Source: Breznakiella homolactica (GTDB taxonomy: Bacteria > Spirochaetota > Spirochaetia > Treponematales > Breznakiellaceae). From it: 64,000 nucleotides of DNA. Below are positions 25,654 through 33,830 of the stretch, piece after piece. The position numbers were made by a program, and so were the translations under genes. Every line of letters begins with the position of its first letter. Position 1 is the stretch's first letter. The DNA lies in contig NZ_CP067089.2 of NCBI RefSeq assembly GCF_016616095.2, positions 3,782,001 through 3,846,000 on the forward strand, given 5' to 3'. Under the pieces are notes generated by a model. It did not search any database and was not told the origin of the DNA. It saw only the letters and a list, made by a program, of their open reading frames with translations.

Positions 25654-26727
25654 ATGAAGAAAGCAAGTATTTTACTGTTGGCCCTGCTGCTTGCCGTATC
25701 GTTCTCGGTGTTCGCCAAAGGCGGAACCGATGGCTCCGGTTCCCAGGACGGGGAATTCAATCCCGATAACGAGGCGGGGATTATGATTGAGGATATCCGC
25801 GCGCAGTTCGGCGATGTCCCGAAACCCTCGGGAAGTGTGACCGTGGGCGCCGTGGCAAAGCAGTTCCAGAATGAATACTGGAGGACCCTCCGGGAAGGAT
25901 ACATGGAAGGTGCCAAACAGGCTCAGGCCGCCGGAGTTTCCGTCACCATGGATGTCCAGGCCGCTCTGGATGAAAACGACGAACAGGGCCAGCTTGCCAT
26001 TGTCAACAATATGGTCAACAAGAAGTATTCAATCCTTCTCCTTTCCCCGATCTCCGACGGAAACCTCGTCCCCGGGGTTGAGAATGCTCTGAGCAAAAAT
26101 GTTCCGGTGATCAACGTAAACGACGGTCTGATTAAGAACGCCCCCAACTTTGTCGGACCCAAGGCCGACCAGAACGGCGAGCTCGCCGCGGACTGGATCG
26201 GCAAAAAGCTGAACGGACAGGGTGAGGTCGCCATCGTTATCGGAATGCCCAAGGCCTTCGCCGCGCGGCAGCGGACCCAGGGTTTTGAAAACTGGATGAC
26301 GGACCACTATCCCGGCATCAAGGTCGTGGCCAAGCAGAACGCGGACTGGGACCGGAACCGGGCCCGGGAACTGGCTTCAACCTGGATCAAGAATTTCCCC
26401 AACCTTAAAGCCATCTTCTGCAACAACGACGGCATGGCCCTGGGTGTTGTCGAAGCGGTGCGGGAGTCCGGCAAGGATATTCTCGTGGTCGGCGTCGACG
26501 GAATCGGGGAAGCCTACGATTCCATCCGGAAAGGTCACCTGGATGCCACCATCGATTCCTTCCCGTACTACAAGGCGCAGATCGCCCTGGAATGCGGCCT
26601 CAGGATTCTCGGCGGCCAGACTCTTCCCCGGGTTATCTGGACCCCCCAGGCGCTGATCGATTCCACCAACGTCAACACCCCCGCCGCGGAAATCATCGGC
26701 TGGCAGCCCACTAAATTTACGAATTAA
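25654..26727 (+). CDS. Sugar ABC transporter substrate-binding protein (RbsB/AlsB-like)
   Basis: 357 residues from the ATG at 25654 behind AAGGAGAG. The signal peptide (about 1-20) ends SFSVFAKGG without a lipobox Cys. An acidic linker precedes the type I binding domain starting SVTVGAVAKQFQNEYWRTL. PVINVNDGLIKN and FCNNDGMALGVVEAV are typical of ribose/galactose/allose binders; Trp and Asn residues around them suggest a pyranose site. It supplies the ATPase and permease encoded next. Confidence 0.9.
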   Translation: MKKASILLLALLLAVSFSVFAKGGTDGSGSQDGEFNPDNEAGIMIEDIRAQFGDVPKPSGSVTVGAVAKQFQNEYWRTLREGYMEGAKQAQAAGVSVTMDVQAALDENDEQGQLAIVNNMVNKKYSILLLSPISDGNLVPGVENALSKNVPVINVNDGLIKNAPNFVGPKADQNGELAADWIGKKLNGQGEVAIVIGMPKAFAARQRTQGFENWMTDHYPGIKVVAKQNADWDRNRARELASTWIKNFPNLKAIFCNNDGMALGVVEAVRESGKDILVVGVDGIGEAYDSIRKGHLDATIDSFPYYKAQIALECGLRILGGQTLPRVIWTPQALIDSTNVNTPAAEIIGWQPTKFTN

Positions 26728-26740
26728 CGCCCCTCGGTTC

Positions 26741-26802
26741 GCGGAACCATCCGGGCAGCCGCGGTTACCTGACAGCAGGGAACCGCGGCTGCCCGGTTCC
26801 GC
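26741..26802 (+). repeat. Large intra-operon hairpin after the binding-protein gene
   Basis: Outer GCGGAACC / GGTTCCGC encloses CCGGGCAGCCGCGGTT / AACCGCGGCTGCCCGG. It is very stable but has no T-run. Placement between binding protein and ATPase parallels 15286-15324 and 19650-19693, suggesting an mRNA-processing or stability role that raises binding-protein output. Confidence 0.75.
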
Positions 26803-26827
26803 AGGGTACGCAGAGAAAGGATACAGT

Positions 26828-28327
26828 ATGGGGAAGGCAATCGAATTCAGCCATGTTTCCAAACAGTTTCCCGGTGTAAAGGCGCTGAAGGACGTAAGTT
26901 TTTCCGTTGCCCAGGGAGAAGTCCACGCGCTCCTCGGCGAAAACGGCGCGGGGAAAAGCACACTTCTCAATATACTGCACGGGGTACAGACCGATTATGA
27001 AGGGGATATTTTTCTCTCCGGTGAGCCGGTGAATTTCCGGAATCCCCACGACGCGATTATCCGGGGAAGGATTTCCAAGGTCCACCAGGAAATCAATGTT
27101 GTCCGGGACCTTACGGTCGGGCAGAACGTAACTCTGGGTTACGAGATGGTCCGGGCTGGATTGTTCGTGGATTACCGGAAGGTAAATAAGACCGTAAATG
27201 AAATTCTCGGTAAGCTTAACTGTGATTTCCGGGCGGAGGAAATGGTTTCGTCCCTGACCGCCGGCCAGATGCAGATGCTGGAAATCGCCAAGGCTCTGTT
27301 CCACAACTCAAGGATTATTTCCATGGACGAGCCTACTTCATCCCTCACCGAAAAGGAAACGTCCTCTTTATTCAATATCATCGGCGAACTGAAAAAATCC
27401 GGCATCACTGTTATTTACGTAAGCCACCGGCTGGATGAAATTTTTCAAATCTGCGACCGCGCAACGATCCTCCGGGACGGCGAATACATCGCCACCCTGG
27501 ATGTGGCTTCCACCAGCAAGGATGAGCTGATAAAAATGATGGTTGGCCGGAACGTCAGCTCTATCGCGGCCAGGACCATTGACTGTGTGCAGGATGAGGT
27601 GGTTCTTAAAGTCGAGGGGCTGAGCCGGAGCCAGCATTACGAAGACATAAGTTTCGAGCTGAAGAAAGGCGAGATTCTGGGTTTCTTCGGTTTGGTCGGA
27701 GCCGGACGGACCGAGGTGATGCGTACCATTTTCGGGGCGGACAAAAAAACAGCTGGTTCAGTTTTTATAAAAGGGAAACCGGCAAATATCCGCAACACCA
27801 GGGACGCCCTCAAACTGGGTCTCGGTCTCCTGCCCGAGGAACGCAAAAGCCAGGGGTTCATCAGCTTTACATCCAACGCGGACAATACGGCGCTTTCCAG
27901 CCTCCAGAAATATCTTACCTACGGGTTTGTGGATACCAGAAAGAAATATGAAAACTACAGCCGTATTGCGGATGAAATAAAAATCAACCCGCGGCAGCCG
28001 GATTTCCTTACCCAGAACATGTCCGGGGGCAACCAGCAGAAGGTTATCCTGGCCCGGTGGCTTTCGACGGACGCGGATATTCTTATTTTTGACGAGCCCA
28101 CGAAAGGTATCGATGTCGCCGCAAAAATGGAAATCTACCGCCTTATGGAAAGCCTTTTAAAAGAGGGAAAATCTATTATTGTGGTTTCTTCGGAATTGCC
28201 GGAAATTACCGGCATCAGCGACCGGATAATCGTTTTTCACGAAGGCAGAAAAATGGTGGAGCTGTCCAAACCGCAGTTCGATGAACAGACCATACTTAAC
28301 TATGCCATGGGAGAGTTGAATACATGA
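26828..28327 (+). CDS. Sugar ABC transporter ATP-binding protein, tandem NBDs (RbsA/AlsA-like)
   Basis: 499 residues with two NBDs. NBD1: Walker A GENGAGKST (about 38-46), Walker B IISMDEPTSSL. The canonical LSGGQ is replaced by LTAGQMQ, as in many RbsA proteins. NBD2: degenerate loop GLVGAGRTE, signature MSGGNQQK, Walker B ILIFDEPTKGID. Its stop overlaps the permease start by 4 nt (ATGA). Confidence 0.92.
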   Translation: MGKAIEFSHVSKQFPGVKALKDVSFSVAQGEVHALLGENGAGKSTLLNILHGVQTDYEGDIFLSGEPVNFRNPHDAIIRGRISKVHQEINVVRDLTVGQNVTLGYEMVRAGLFVDYRKVNKTVNEILGKLNCDFRAEEMVSSLTAGQMQMLEIAKALFHNSRIISMDEPTSSLTEKETSSLFNIIGELKKSGITVIYVSHRLDEIFQICDRATILRDGEYIATLDVASTSKDELIKMMVGRNVSSIAARTIDCVQDEVVLKVEGLSRSQHYEDISFELKKGEILGFFGLVGAGRTEVMRTIFGADKKTAGSVFIKGKPANIRNTRDALKLGLGLLPEERKSQGFISFTSNADNTALSSLQKYLTYGFVDTRKKYENYSRIADEIKINPRQPDFLTQNMSGGNQQKVILARWLSTDADILIFDEPTKGIDVAAKMEIYRLMESLLKEGKSIIVVSSELPEITGISDRIIVFHEGRKMVELSKPQFDEQTILNYAMGELNT

Positions 28328-29289
28328 AACCGCTGAAAATGAAAAACATCGGACGGGAATTGGGGGTGCTCATCGCCCTGCTGGTGATGATTCTGATTTT
28401 TACCCTTATTGACCGGGCTTATTTTACCGCCGGCAACATGGTGGATATTGTCAAACAGGCGACCATAAACGGTATCCTGGCCATCGGTATCACCTTTGCC
28501 ATTATTTCCGGCGGGATCGATCTGTCTATCGGCTGTACCTTTGCGATAGTTATTGTCGCGGTGGGTCAGTTTACCGTCATGGGCTTTGTTCCTGCCGCGG
28601 CCATTCTTTTCGGGGCCGTGGTTGGTGCCGTACTGGGATCCATCAACGGAATCCTGATCACGAAGATGCACCTCCAGCCGTTTATCGCCACCCTGGGTAC
28701 CATGAGTATTTACCGCGGTTTCGCCTACGTCGTCACCGGCGGCTGGCCGGTACTGGGCATCCCCGACAGTTACCGCAGGGCGCTGGGCGCCAAGATAATC
28801 GGGGATATCCCCGTTTCAATTCTCGTCCTCGCGGCCATTGCCCTCATAACCCATATCCTGCTCCAGAAGACCCGGTTCGGAAACTATCTTTTCGCGGTAG
28901 GCGGGAACGAGGAAGCGGCAAAGCTCTCGGGGGTCAATGTGGATCTTACCAAAATCATCGCCTACCTGATCTGCGGTGTCTGCGCCGCCTTCGCGGGAAT
29001 GATCATGCTGGCGAACCTCGGTACCGGTGAGCCGGCCTCGGGGCAGGGCTATGAACTGGACGCCATCGCGGCGTCAGCCATCGGCGGGACCCGGATGGCC
29101 GGCGGCCGGGGAAGCATTGTCGGCACCTTGCTCGGAGCGCTGCTTCTGGCGGCGCTTAAAATAGGACTCATCATTACCGGGGTCAGCACATTCTGGCAGT
29201 TCATCGTCACCGGTATCATCATCATCATTGCCGCCTACTTTGAGATTATCCAGGCGAAGATTTCTGTGATGATGAGCAGGAAAGCGTAA
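28324..29289 (+). CDS. Sugar ABC transporter permease (RbsC/AlsC-like)
   Basis: 321 residues, eight to ten hydrophobic segments, CUT2 permease. Conserved sequences: IISGGIDLSIG, PFIATLGTMSIYRG, AVGGNEEAAKLSGV and ASAIGGTRMAGGRGS. Translationally coupled to the ATPase gene. It completes a three-part importer for the rare-sugar operon. Confidence 0.92.
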   Translation: MKPLKMKNIGRELGVLIALLVMILIFTLIDRAYFTAGNMVDIVKQATINGILAIGITFAIISGGIDLSIGCTFAIVIVAVGQFTVMGFVPAAAILFGAVVGAVLGSINGILITKMHLQPFIATLGTMSIYRGFAYVVTGGWPVLGIPDSYRRALGAKIIGDIPVSILVLAAIALITHILLQKTRFGNYLFAVGGNEEAAKLSGVNVDLTKIIAYLICGVCAAFAGMIMLANLGTGEPASGQGYELDAIAASAIGGTRMAGGRGSIVGTLLGALLLAALKIGLIITGVSTFWQFIVTGIIIIIAAYFEIIQAKISVMMSRKA

Positions 29290-29359
29290 CGTGGCCAGCC
29301 GCTATCCGGGGATGCTTCCGGAGAACGGCGGTATTTATCGAGAGGAGTCAAAGCCTGCC

Positions 29360-30319
29360 ATGGAAAGCGGGACAGTGCTGGTTATCGGAAGCCTTAACTA
29401 TGACTATATTCTCAGAACCGACCATCTTCCCCAGAGGGGCGAGACCCTGACGGCACTGTCGTATCAGACCTGCTCCGGGGGGAAAGGCGCCAACCAGGCG
29501 GTGCAGTGCGCAAAACTCGGACTCCAAACATTTATGGCCGGGGCCGTGGGCAATGATGCCATGGGCGACTTCCTCCTCGAAAACCTTGCGGAATACGGTG
29601 TCGATACCGGTTCAATAAAAACCGAACCGGTGACCAGCGGTTTCGCCATGGCCAACGCGGCGGGGAAGGGCAACGTTTTTGCCACAATAGTTGAAGGTGC
29701 CAACGGTACCGTTCTGCCCCGGGATATTGACCGACTGGATCCGCTCTTTGCCCGGAAACCCCTGGTTATTCTCCAGCTGGAGATTCCCGCTGAAACCGTG
29801 GAATACGCCGTAACCAGGGCAAAGCGCTGTTCATGTCCGGTTCTGCTCAACACCGCCCCGGCGGCCGCGCTGCGGAAGGAAACCCTGGCGGCCTGTGATT
29901 TCCTGGTGATGAATGAAGTTGAAGCCCAATTTTACTGCGGGGTGTCTTCCATAACCCCGGAAAACGCGGGACAGCATATCCGGAATATTTCCGCGGAATA
30001 CGGCAATACCTGTGTTTTTACCCTGGGAGCCGGCGGGGCGGTTTTATGCTCAGAGGGCGGCGAGCCCGCTTTCTTCCCGGCCTTTGAAACCGAGGCCGTG
30101 GAGACCACCGGGGCGGGGGATTCTTTTATCGGCGGCATGGCCTATGGGCTGCTCAGCGGTCTTTCCGGGGAGGAAATGATGTCCCTGGCTTCCTGCTGCA
30201 GCGGGCTCACAATCCGCAAAACCGGCGGGCAGCCGGCTATGCCGGAACTTACGGATGTGCTTCCGCTGCTGGAAGTATACCGCCGCCAGAGAAGCGGAAA
30301 AAAAACGGAAGGAGGCTGA
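29360..30319 (+). CDS. Ribokinase-like PfkB-family carbohydrate kinase
   Basis: 319 residues from the ATG at 29360, preceded by GAGGAG 12 nt upstream. An in-frame GTG at 29291, two bases after the permease stop and behind AGGAAAG, would add 23 non-conserved residues and is a real alternative. Motifs: VIGSLNYDYILRTDHLP, the substrate loop SGGKGANQAVQCAKLG and the PfkB signature ETTGAGDSFIGGMAYGL with catalytic Asp. Likely phosphorylates a ketose or aldose from this operon; ribose itself is also possible. Confidence 0.88.
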   Translation: MESGTVLVIGSLNYDYILRTDHLPQRGETLTALSYQTCSGGKGANQAVQCAKLGLQTFMAGAVGNDAMGDFLLENLAEYGVDTGSIKTEPVTSGFAMANAAGKGNVFATIVEGANGTVLPRDIDRLDPLFARKPLVILQLEIPAETVEYAVTRAKRCSCPVLLNTAPAAALRKETLAACDFLVMNEVEAQFYCGVSSITPENAGQHIRNISAEYGNTCVFTLGAGGAVLCSEGGEPAFFPAFETEAVETTGAGDSFIGGMAYGLLSGLSGEEMMSLASCCSGLTIRKTGGQPAMPELTDVLPLLEVYRRQRSGKKTEGG

Positions 30320-30346
30320 TACTGTCAGGACCGTATTTTTATGGTA

Positions 30347-30366
30347 CTATAACGGTAGTTTAAACT
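30347..30366 (+). promoter_or_regulatory. Candidate promoter -10 and DeoR operator
   Basis: TATAAC (30347-30352) is followed by the 12-bp perfect palindrome TAGTTTAAACTA (30355-30366), 22 nt before the regulator ATG. The position suits autoregulation. No good -35 element is visible. Confidence 0.5.
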
Positions 30367-30387
30367 AACAGTAAGAGAGTTAAGCCT

Positions 30388-31128
30388 ATGATCCCGTATG
30401 AACGAAGAAAGCGGATGCTTGCGGAACTGGAAAAACAGGAATTGGTCAACCTTGAGGATTTCGGTTCCGTTCTGGGGAACGTTTCCCTTTCAACAATACG
30501 GAGAGACCTCCGGACCCTCGAGGCGGAAGGGCAGATAGTTATTCTCCGCGGCGGGGCCGCAAAGATGAAAAGCGGCTCCTACGATACCCCGGTCAGTTCC
30601 CGGCAGATTCTCCATGTGCGGGAAAAGGAGCTTGTCGCCAGGACCGCCGCGGACCTTATCAAGGACGGTGAGGTTGTGTACATCGACGCGGGAAGTTCGG
30701 CTCTCAGGATGATAAAACATTTGAAGAGCAAGCGCATTTCCATTGTCACCACCAACGCCAGTATCATGTCCGAAGTCGCCGAAACCGATTTCAAGTGCCT
30801 TTTGGTGGGCGGCGAACTGCTTAAGTCAACTGCCTCCCTGGTGGGCCCCCTGACGGATAATATTCTCAAGGACATGTATTTTGACAAGGCCTTTATCGGC
30901 GCCACAGGGTACGATCTGCAGGCCGGAATAAATACCCCCGATGAGCGGGAGGCCAATAAAAAGGCTATTGTTAAAAACAATTCAAAAGAAACCTATGTGC
31001 TTGCGGACAGTTCAAAGGAAGGCATCCAGACCCTCTGCAAAGCCTTTGAGCTGAATGAATGTATTATCATAACCGACCGGGAAACGGCCCTTCTCAAGGA
31101 GCACGCCCGGTACATAATCGCCCGGTAA
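30388..31128 (+). CDS. DeoR-family transcriptional regulator
   Basis: 246 residues. An N-terminal winged helix (about 5-58) has the DeoR signature SLSTIRRDLRTLEAEGQI and RGGA. A C-terminal DeoRC sugar-phosphate sensor domain follows, with DAGSSALRMIKHL, VTTNASIMSEVA, VGGELLKSTASLVGP and VLADSSKEG. It sits within the rare-sugar operon, between two kinase genes, and is likely relieved by a phosphorylated sugar made by them. Confidence 0.93.
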   Translation: MIPYERRKRMLAELEKQELVNLEDFGSVLGNVSLSTIRRDLRTLEAEGQIVILRGGAAKMKSGSYDTPVSSRQILHVREKELVARTAADLIKDGEVVYIDAGSSALRMIKHLKSKRISIVTTNASIMSEVAETDFKCLLVGGELLKSTASLVGPLTDNILKDMYFDKAFIGATGYDLQAGINTPDEREANKKAIVKNNSKETYVLADSSKEGIQTLCKAFELNECIIITDRETALLKEHARYIIAR

Positions 31129-31153
31129 ACAGAGTAAGGAATTTTTATCAGCT

Positions 31154-32071
31154 ATGGAAGAAAAAGAATATATCCTCGGAATGGACATCGGAGGGACAAA
31201 TCTCCGGATGGGGCTCGTGGACCGGCAGTACCGCGTCAGGGACGTTGAGGTAATCCCCACAAAAAGTGTGTATGAATCCGGCAGTACCCCCGAAGCCATT
31301 GCCGGAGTCATCAGGGACTACTGCGGCAGAACCATGGACAGCAAGATGCCCCTCATGATCGCCGCGGGGTTTCCCTCCGTGGTGGACAGAGCGCGGCGGC
31401 GGCTGTACTCATCTACCAACCTGCCCGGACTCGACGGCATCGATATCGTCGAAGTTCTGGAAGCCGCGCTGGGGATTCCCGTAATCATCCAGCATGACGC
31501 TTATTACCTGCTCGCTTATGACATGTACGATTACAAAATCCCAAGCCAGGGAACGATGCTGGGTTTTTATTTCGGGACCGGCATAGGCAACGCTATCTTT
31601 ATGAACGGTGAACCCTATATCGGGAAAAACGGAACCGCCAGTGAAGTCGGCCATATCGTGTATCCCATGCGGGACGAAGTGTGCAGCTGCGGCAATTCAG
31701 GATGTATAGAAATATTCAGCTGCGGGAAAAGTCTTGAACGGATTATGGAACGGCATTTTCCGGAGACACCGATCAGGGAAGCCTTCGTAAAACACGGAGA
31801 CTCCCGGATCCTGGATGACCTGGTGCGGTACATGGCTGTTCCCATTGTGGCGGAAGTCAACATTCTGGACCCGGAGGCTGTCTTTATCGGCGGCGGCCTC
31901 GTGCAGATGGAAGCTTTTCCCAGGGATAAACTCATTCAGTATGTTCTGGAAAATACCAGAAAACCCTATCCCGCGGAGAACCTGGTGACGCATTTTTCCC
32001 GTCCCGGCGCCGGGAACGGCATCATCGGGGCGGCCATAGAAGGCTACCGGACACTGGAAGGCAAAAAATAA
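31154..32071 (+). CDS. alsK: ROK-family sugar kinase, D-allose kinase-like
   Basis: 305 residues. ATP loop GMDIGGTNLR (9-18); catalytic Asp115 in IIQHDAYY; zinc cluster CSCGNSGCIE (Cys177, 179, 184). From remembered E. coli AlsK, several stretches correspond: GFPSVVDRARR, STNLPGLD, YFGTGIGNAIFMNG, ILDPEAVFIGGG and MEAFPRDKL. These fit AlsK better than glucokinase or NagK. With a matching transporter and epimerase, D-allose or a close relative is the inferred substrate. Last gene of the operon. Confidence 0.8.
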   Translation: MEEKEYILGMDIGGTNLRMGLVDRQYRVRDVEVIPTKSVYESGSTPEAIAGVIRDYCGRTMDSKMPLMIAAGFPSVVDRARRRLYSSTNLPGLDGIDIVEVLEAALGIPVIIQHDAYYLLAYDMYDYKIPSQGTMLGFYFGTGIGNAIFMNGEPYIGKNGTASEVGHIVYPMRDEVCSCGNSGCIEIFSCGKSLERIMERHFPETPIREAFVKHGDSRILDDLVRYMAVPIVAEVNILDPEAVFIGGGLVQMEAFPRDKLIQYVLENTRKPYPAENLVTHFSRPGAGNGIIGAAIEGYRTLEGKK

Positions 32072-32106
32072 TCCCCGGTCCATGTTATGGAGCCGGGGAT
32101 ATTTCT
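32071..32106. terminator. Bidirectional terminator between alsK and the TM2 gene
   Basis: ATCCCCGG...CCGGGGAT with an inner TCCAT/ATGGA extension. On the minus strand it is followed by TTATTTTTT, a good terminator for the TM2 gene; on the plus strand by ATATTTCT, a weaker one. Confidence 0.8.
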
Positions 32107-32144
32107 CTGGGCCTGTCTTTGACGGGACCGGAGAACGGGACCGC

Positions 32145-32357
32145 CTATGCGAGAACCGTGATATCCTTCTTAGTTACCATCGTCACAATATCGACAATCC
32201 AGCCAATTCCGAAGATACCTGCGGTGATAATCCAGATGATCCCAATCAGCAGTTTTCCCCGGAGAATCCGGTTGATACCCTGCCACAGGGGATCAAAAAA
32301 AATTGTGAGGATAAGATTTATTCCCCATCCCATTGAATCGATTGCTGTTTTTGCCAT
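32145..32357 (-). CDS. TM2-domain small membrane protein
   Basis: 70 residues from the ATG at 32357, chosen because GGAGG lies 8 nt upstream; the frame is open 18 codons further. Two membrane helices (about 8-30 and 38-60). The second reads GIIWIITAGIFGIGWIVDIV, the TM2-type GxGWxxD signature. These small proteins are widespread and mostly of unknown function. Flanked by its own terminator and a leader hairpin; transcribed alone. Confidence 0.8.
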   Translation of the reverse strand: MAKTAIDSMGWGINLILTIFFDPLWQGINRILRGKLLIGIIWIITAGIFGIGWIVDIVTMVTKKDITVLA

Positions 32358-32388
32358 TATTACTTCCTCCATATGTGATTTTTTTTTA

Positions 32389-32419
32389 CGGCCGCAGATA
32401 ATTGCGGCCATCTTTTTTT
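32389..32419 (+). terminator. Hairpin with T-run upstream of the TM2 gene
   Basis: GGCCGC / GCGGCC around an 8-base loop, followed on the plus strand by ATCTTTTTTT. It has terminator form on the plus strand, though no plus-strand gene ends just before it; it may catch readthrough from alsK or act in the TM2 leader. The rest of 32420-32546 is AT-rich and featureless apart from a Shine-Dalgarno at its end. Confidence 0.55.
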
Positions 32420-32546
32420 ATGATACCCCAGAAAGGAATTAATAAAAAGATAGATGCGGTGGTATAAAATAGTTTATAGTATTGGTTCCATTTCCTCTGT
32501 TCTATATCTGGGATTATGTTGGGGATAAAAATAAAAAGGAGAAAGC

Positions 32547-33029
32547 GTGGTGAGAAAAACATTATTTCCTTTGGTAATTCTATTTTTATTTTTGCTATAT
32601 ACAGGATGTGAAAACCCTACTGCCGAAACAAAAGAAAAAATATCCGTAGATAAAACTCTGGACGATCCAAGATTCAATGGACAATTTGAATATTCAAATT
32701 ATTGGATGAGTCCCAACGGGATAGAAGAATCGTACCAATTCAGAATATTAGCATTTAATGTAACAAATAAAGTTTATTATTATACCGTATATTGGAGTTA
32801 CTACTATTCCAGTGGTTGGAACTGGTCCGGGAATTATAAAGGAGACAGCAGTACCTATTATTATGAATTTGAAATCGAGAATGGTAAATACCGAAAGCGA
32901 TTATGGGACAATAGATATTCATCATGGTCTTCGTGGAATGCCTATGATTTTAGTGATGACGGGAATACCCTTACATTGCATAATTTTTCCTTTGACGGGG
33001 CAAAGCCTTCGGTTTTTGAGAAAAAATAG
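32547..33029 (+). CDS. Hypothetical lipoprotein, AT-rich
   Basis: 160 residues from GTG at 32547, behind AAGGAG. The signal sequence ends in a lipobox LLYTGC, so the mature protein should be lipid-anchored. The body is rich in Tyr, Trp and Ser (for example YYTVYWSYYYSSGWNW) and probably beta-structured. No family recognised. Composition is clearly more AT-rich than neighbours; the 87 bp before rsmG hold only a short direct motif (GGTTAGCATAGGCTAGCG). Confidence 0.7.
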   Translation: MVRKTLFPLVILFLFLLYTGCENPTAETKEKISVDKTLDDPRFNGQFEYSNYWMSPNGIEESYQFRILAFNVTNKVYYYTVYWSYYYSSGWNWSGNYKGDSSTYYYEFEIENGKYRKRLWDNRYSSWSSWNAYDFSDDGNTLTLHNFSFDGAKPSVFEKK

Positions 33030-33116
33030 CAGGACTATTTACCAGCATTATTTCATTTATCCCCGACTCGGTTAGCATAGGCTAGCGTTTAGTATGTGCT
33101 GCCTATTCTCAGAAAA

Positions 33117-33830
33117 TTACCGGGATGTTATCAGTACGAGGTGGCGCTCTTCATTAAGATAGGGAACCGGGGTCTCCCGGATTTCCCAGGACAGCACCAA
33201 ATCCGATACCGCCGCCATTTCCGTGTCAATGGAATCCCGTTTCCCTTTGTATGCCGCGAGAACACCGCCGGGCGCAAGGAGACGGAAAAGGCCTTTGAGT
33301 ATCTGGGGGCTCAGCGGGCGGAACGCCCGGAATGTGATGAGATCGAACCGGCCCGGTTTTGCCTTTTCCATATCAGTTTCTTCCACCGCGATCCCGGAGA
33401 GCTCCAGAACCGCCAGGGTATTCCGGAGGAACCCCGCCCGGCGTCCCATACGTTCCACCAGGGTCACCGCCGTTTCGGGGAGCAGGATCGACAGGGGAAT
33501 GCCGGGGAGTCCGGCGCCGGATCCGATATCGGCAATGGACGCGCGGGTCTCACCGGGGGAGCCTTCCGCGCCGAAAGAAAATCCCGCCGATTCAAGCTGC
33601 CGTACAATAACCCCCGCCGGGGCCAGGGAATCCAGGATATGCCTGGTAATGATTTCCTCACGGTCCTTGGCGCCGACCAGTCCGTAGGCGGGGTTAAAGA
33701 GTTCGATTTCTTCAATGTAACGGAGGAGCAGGGCGGCGGCTGTATCCAAACCCCTCCGGCTGATGAGCCGGTTGAGGGTTTCATCGCCGTCCCGCAGCTG
33801 AACCAAACCTGCGCGGAGTAAGGGGTCCAT
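33117..33830 (-). CDS. rsmG: 16S rRNA (guanine527-N7)-methyltransferase
   Basis: 237 residues. SAM-dependent methyltransferase acting on G527 of 16S rRNA; loss gives low-level streptomycin resistance in other bacteria. The SAM loop is ADIGSGAGLPGIPLSI and the RsmG signature ERMGRRAGFLRNTL follows. N-terminal NPAYGLVGAKDREEIITRHILDSL matches the family N-terminal helix region. It starts directly after the tex stop codon (TAA then ATG), so tex and rsmG are cotranscribed. Confidence 0.93.
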   Translation of the reverse strand: MDPLLRAGLVQLRDGDETLNRLISRRGLDTAAALLLRYIEEIELFNPAYGLVGAKDREEIITRHILDSLAPAGVIVRQLESAGFSFGAEGSPGETRASIADIGSGAGLPGIPLSILLPETAVTLVERMGRRAGFLRNTLAVLELSGIAVEETDMEKAKPGRFDLITFRAFRPLSPQILKGLFRLLAPGGVLAAYKGKRDSIDTEMAAVSDLVLSWEIRETPVPYLNEERHLVLITSR

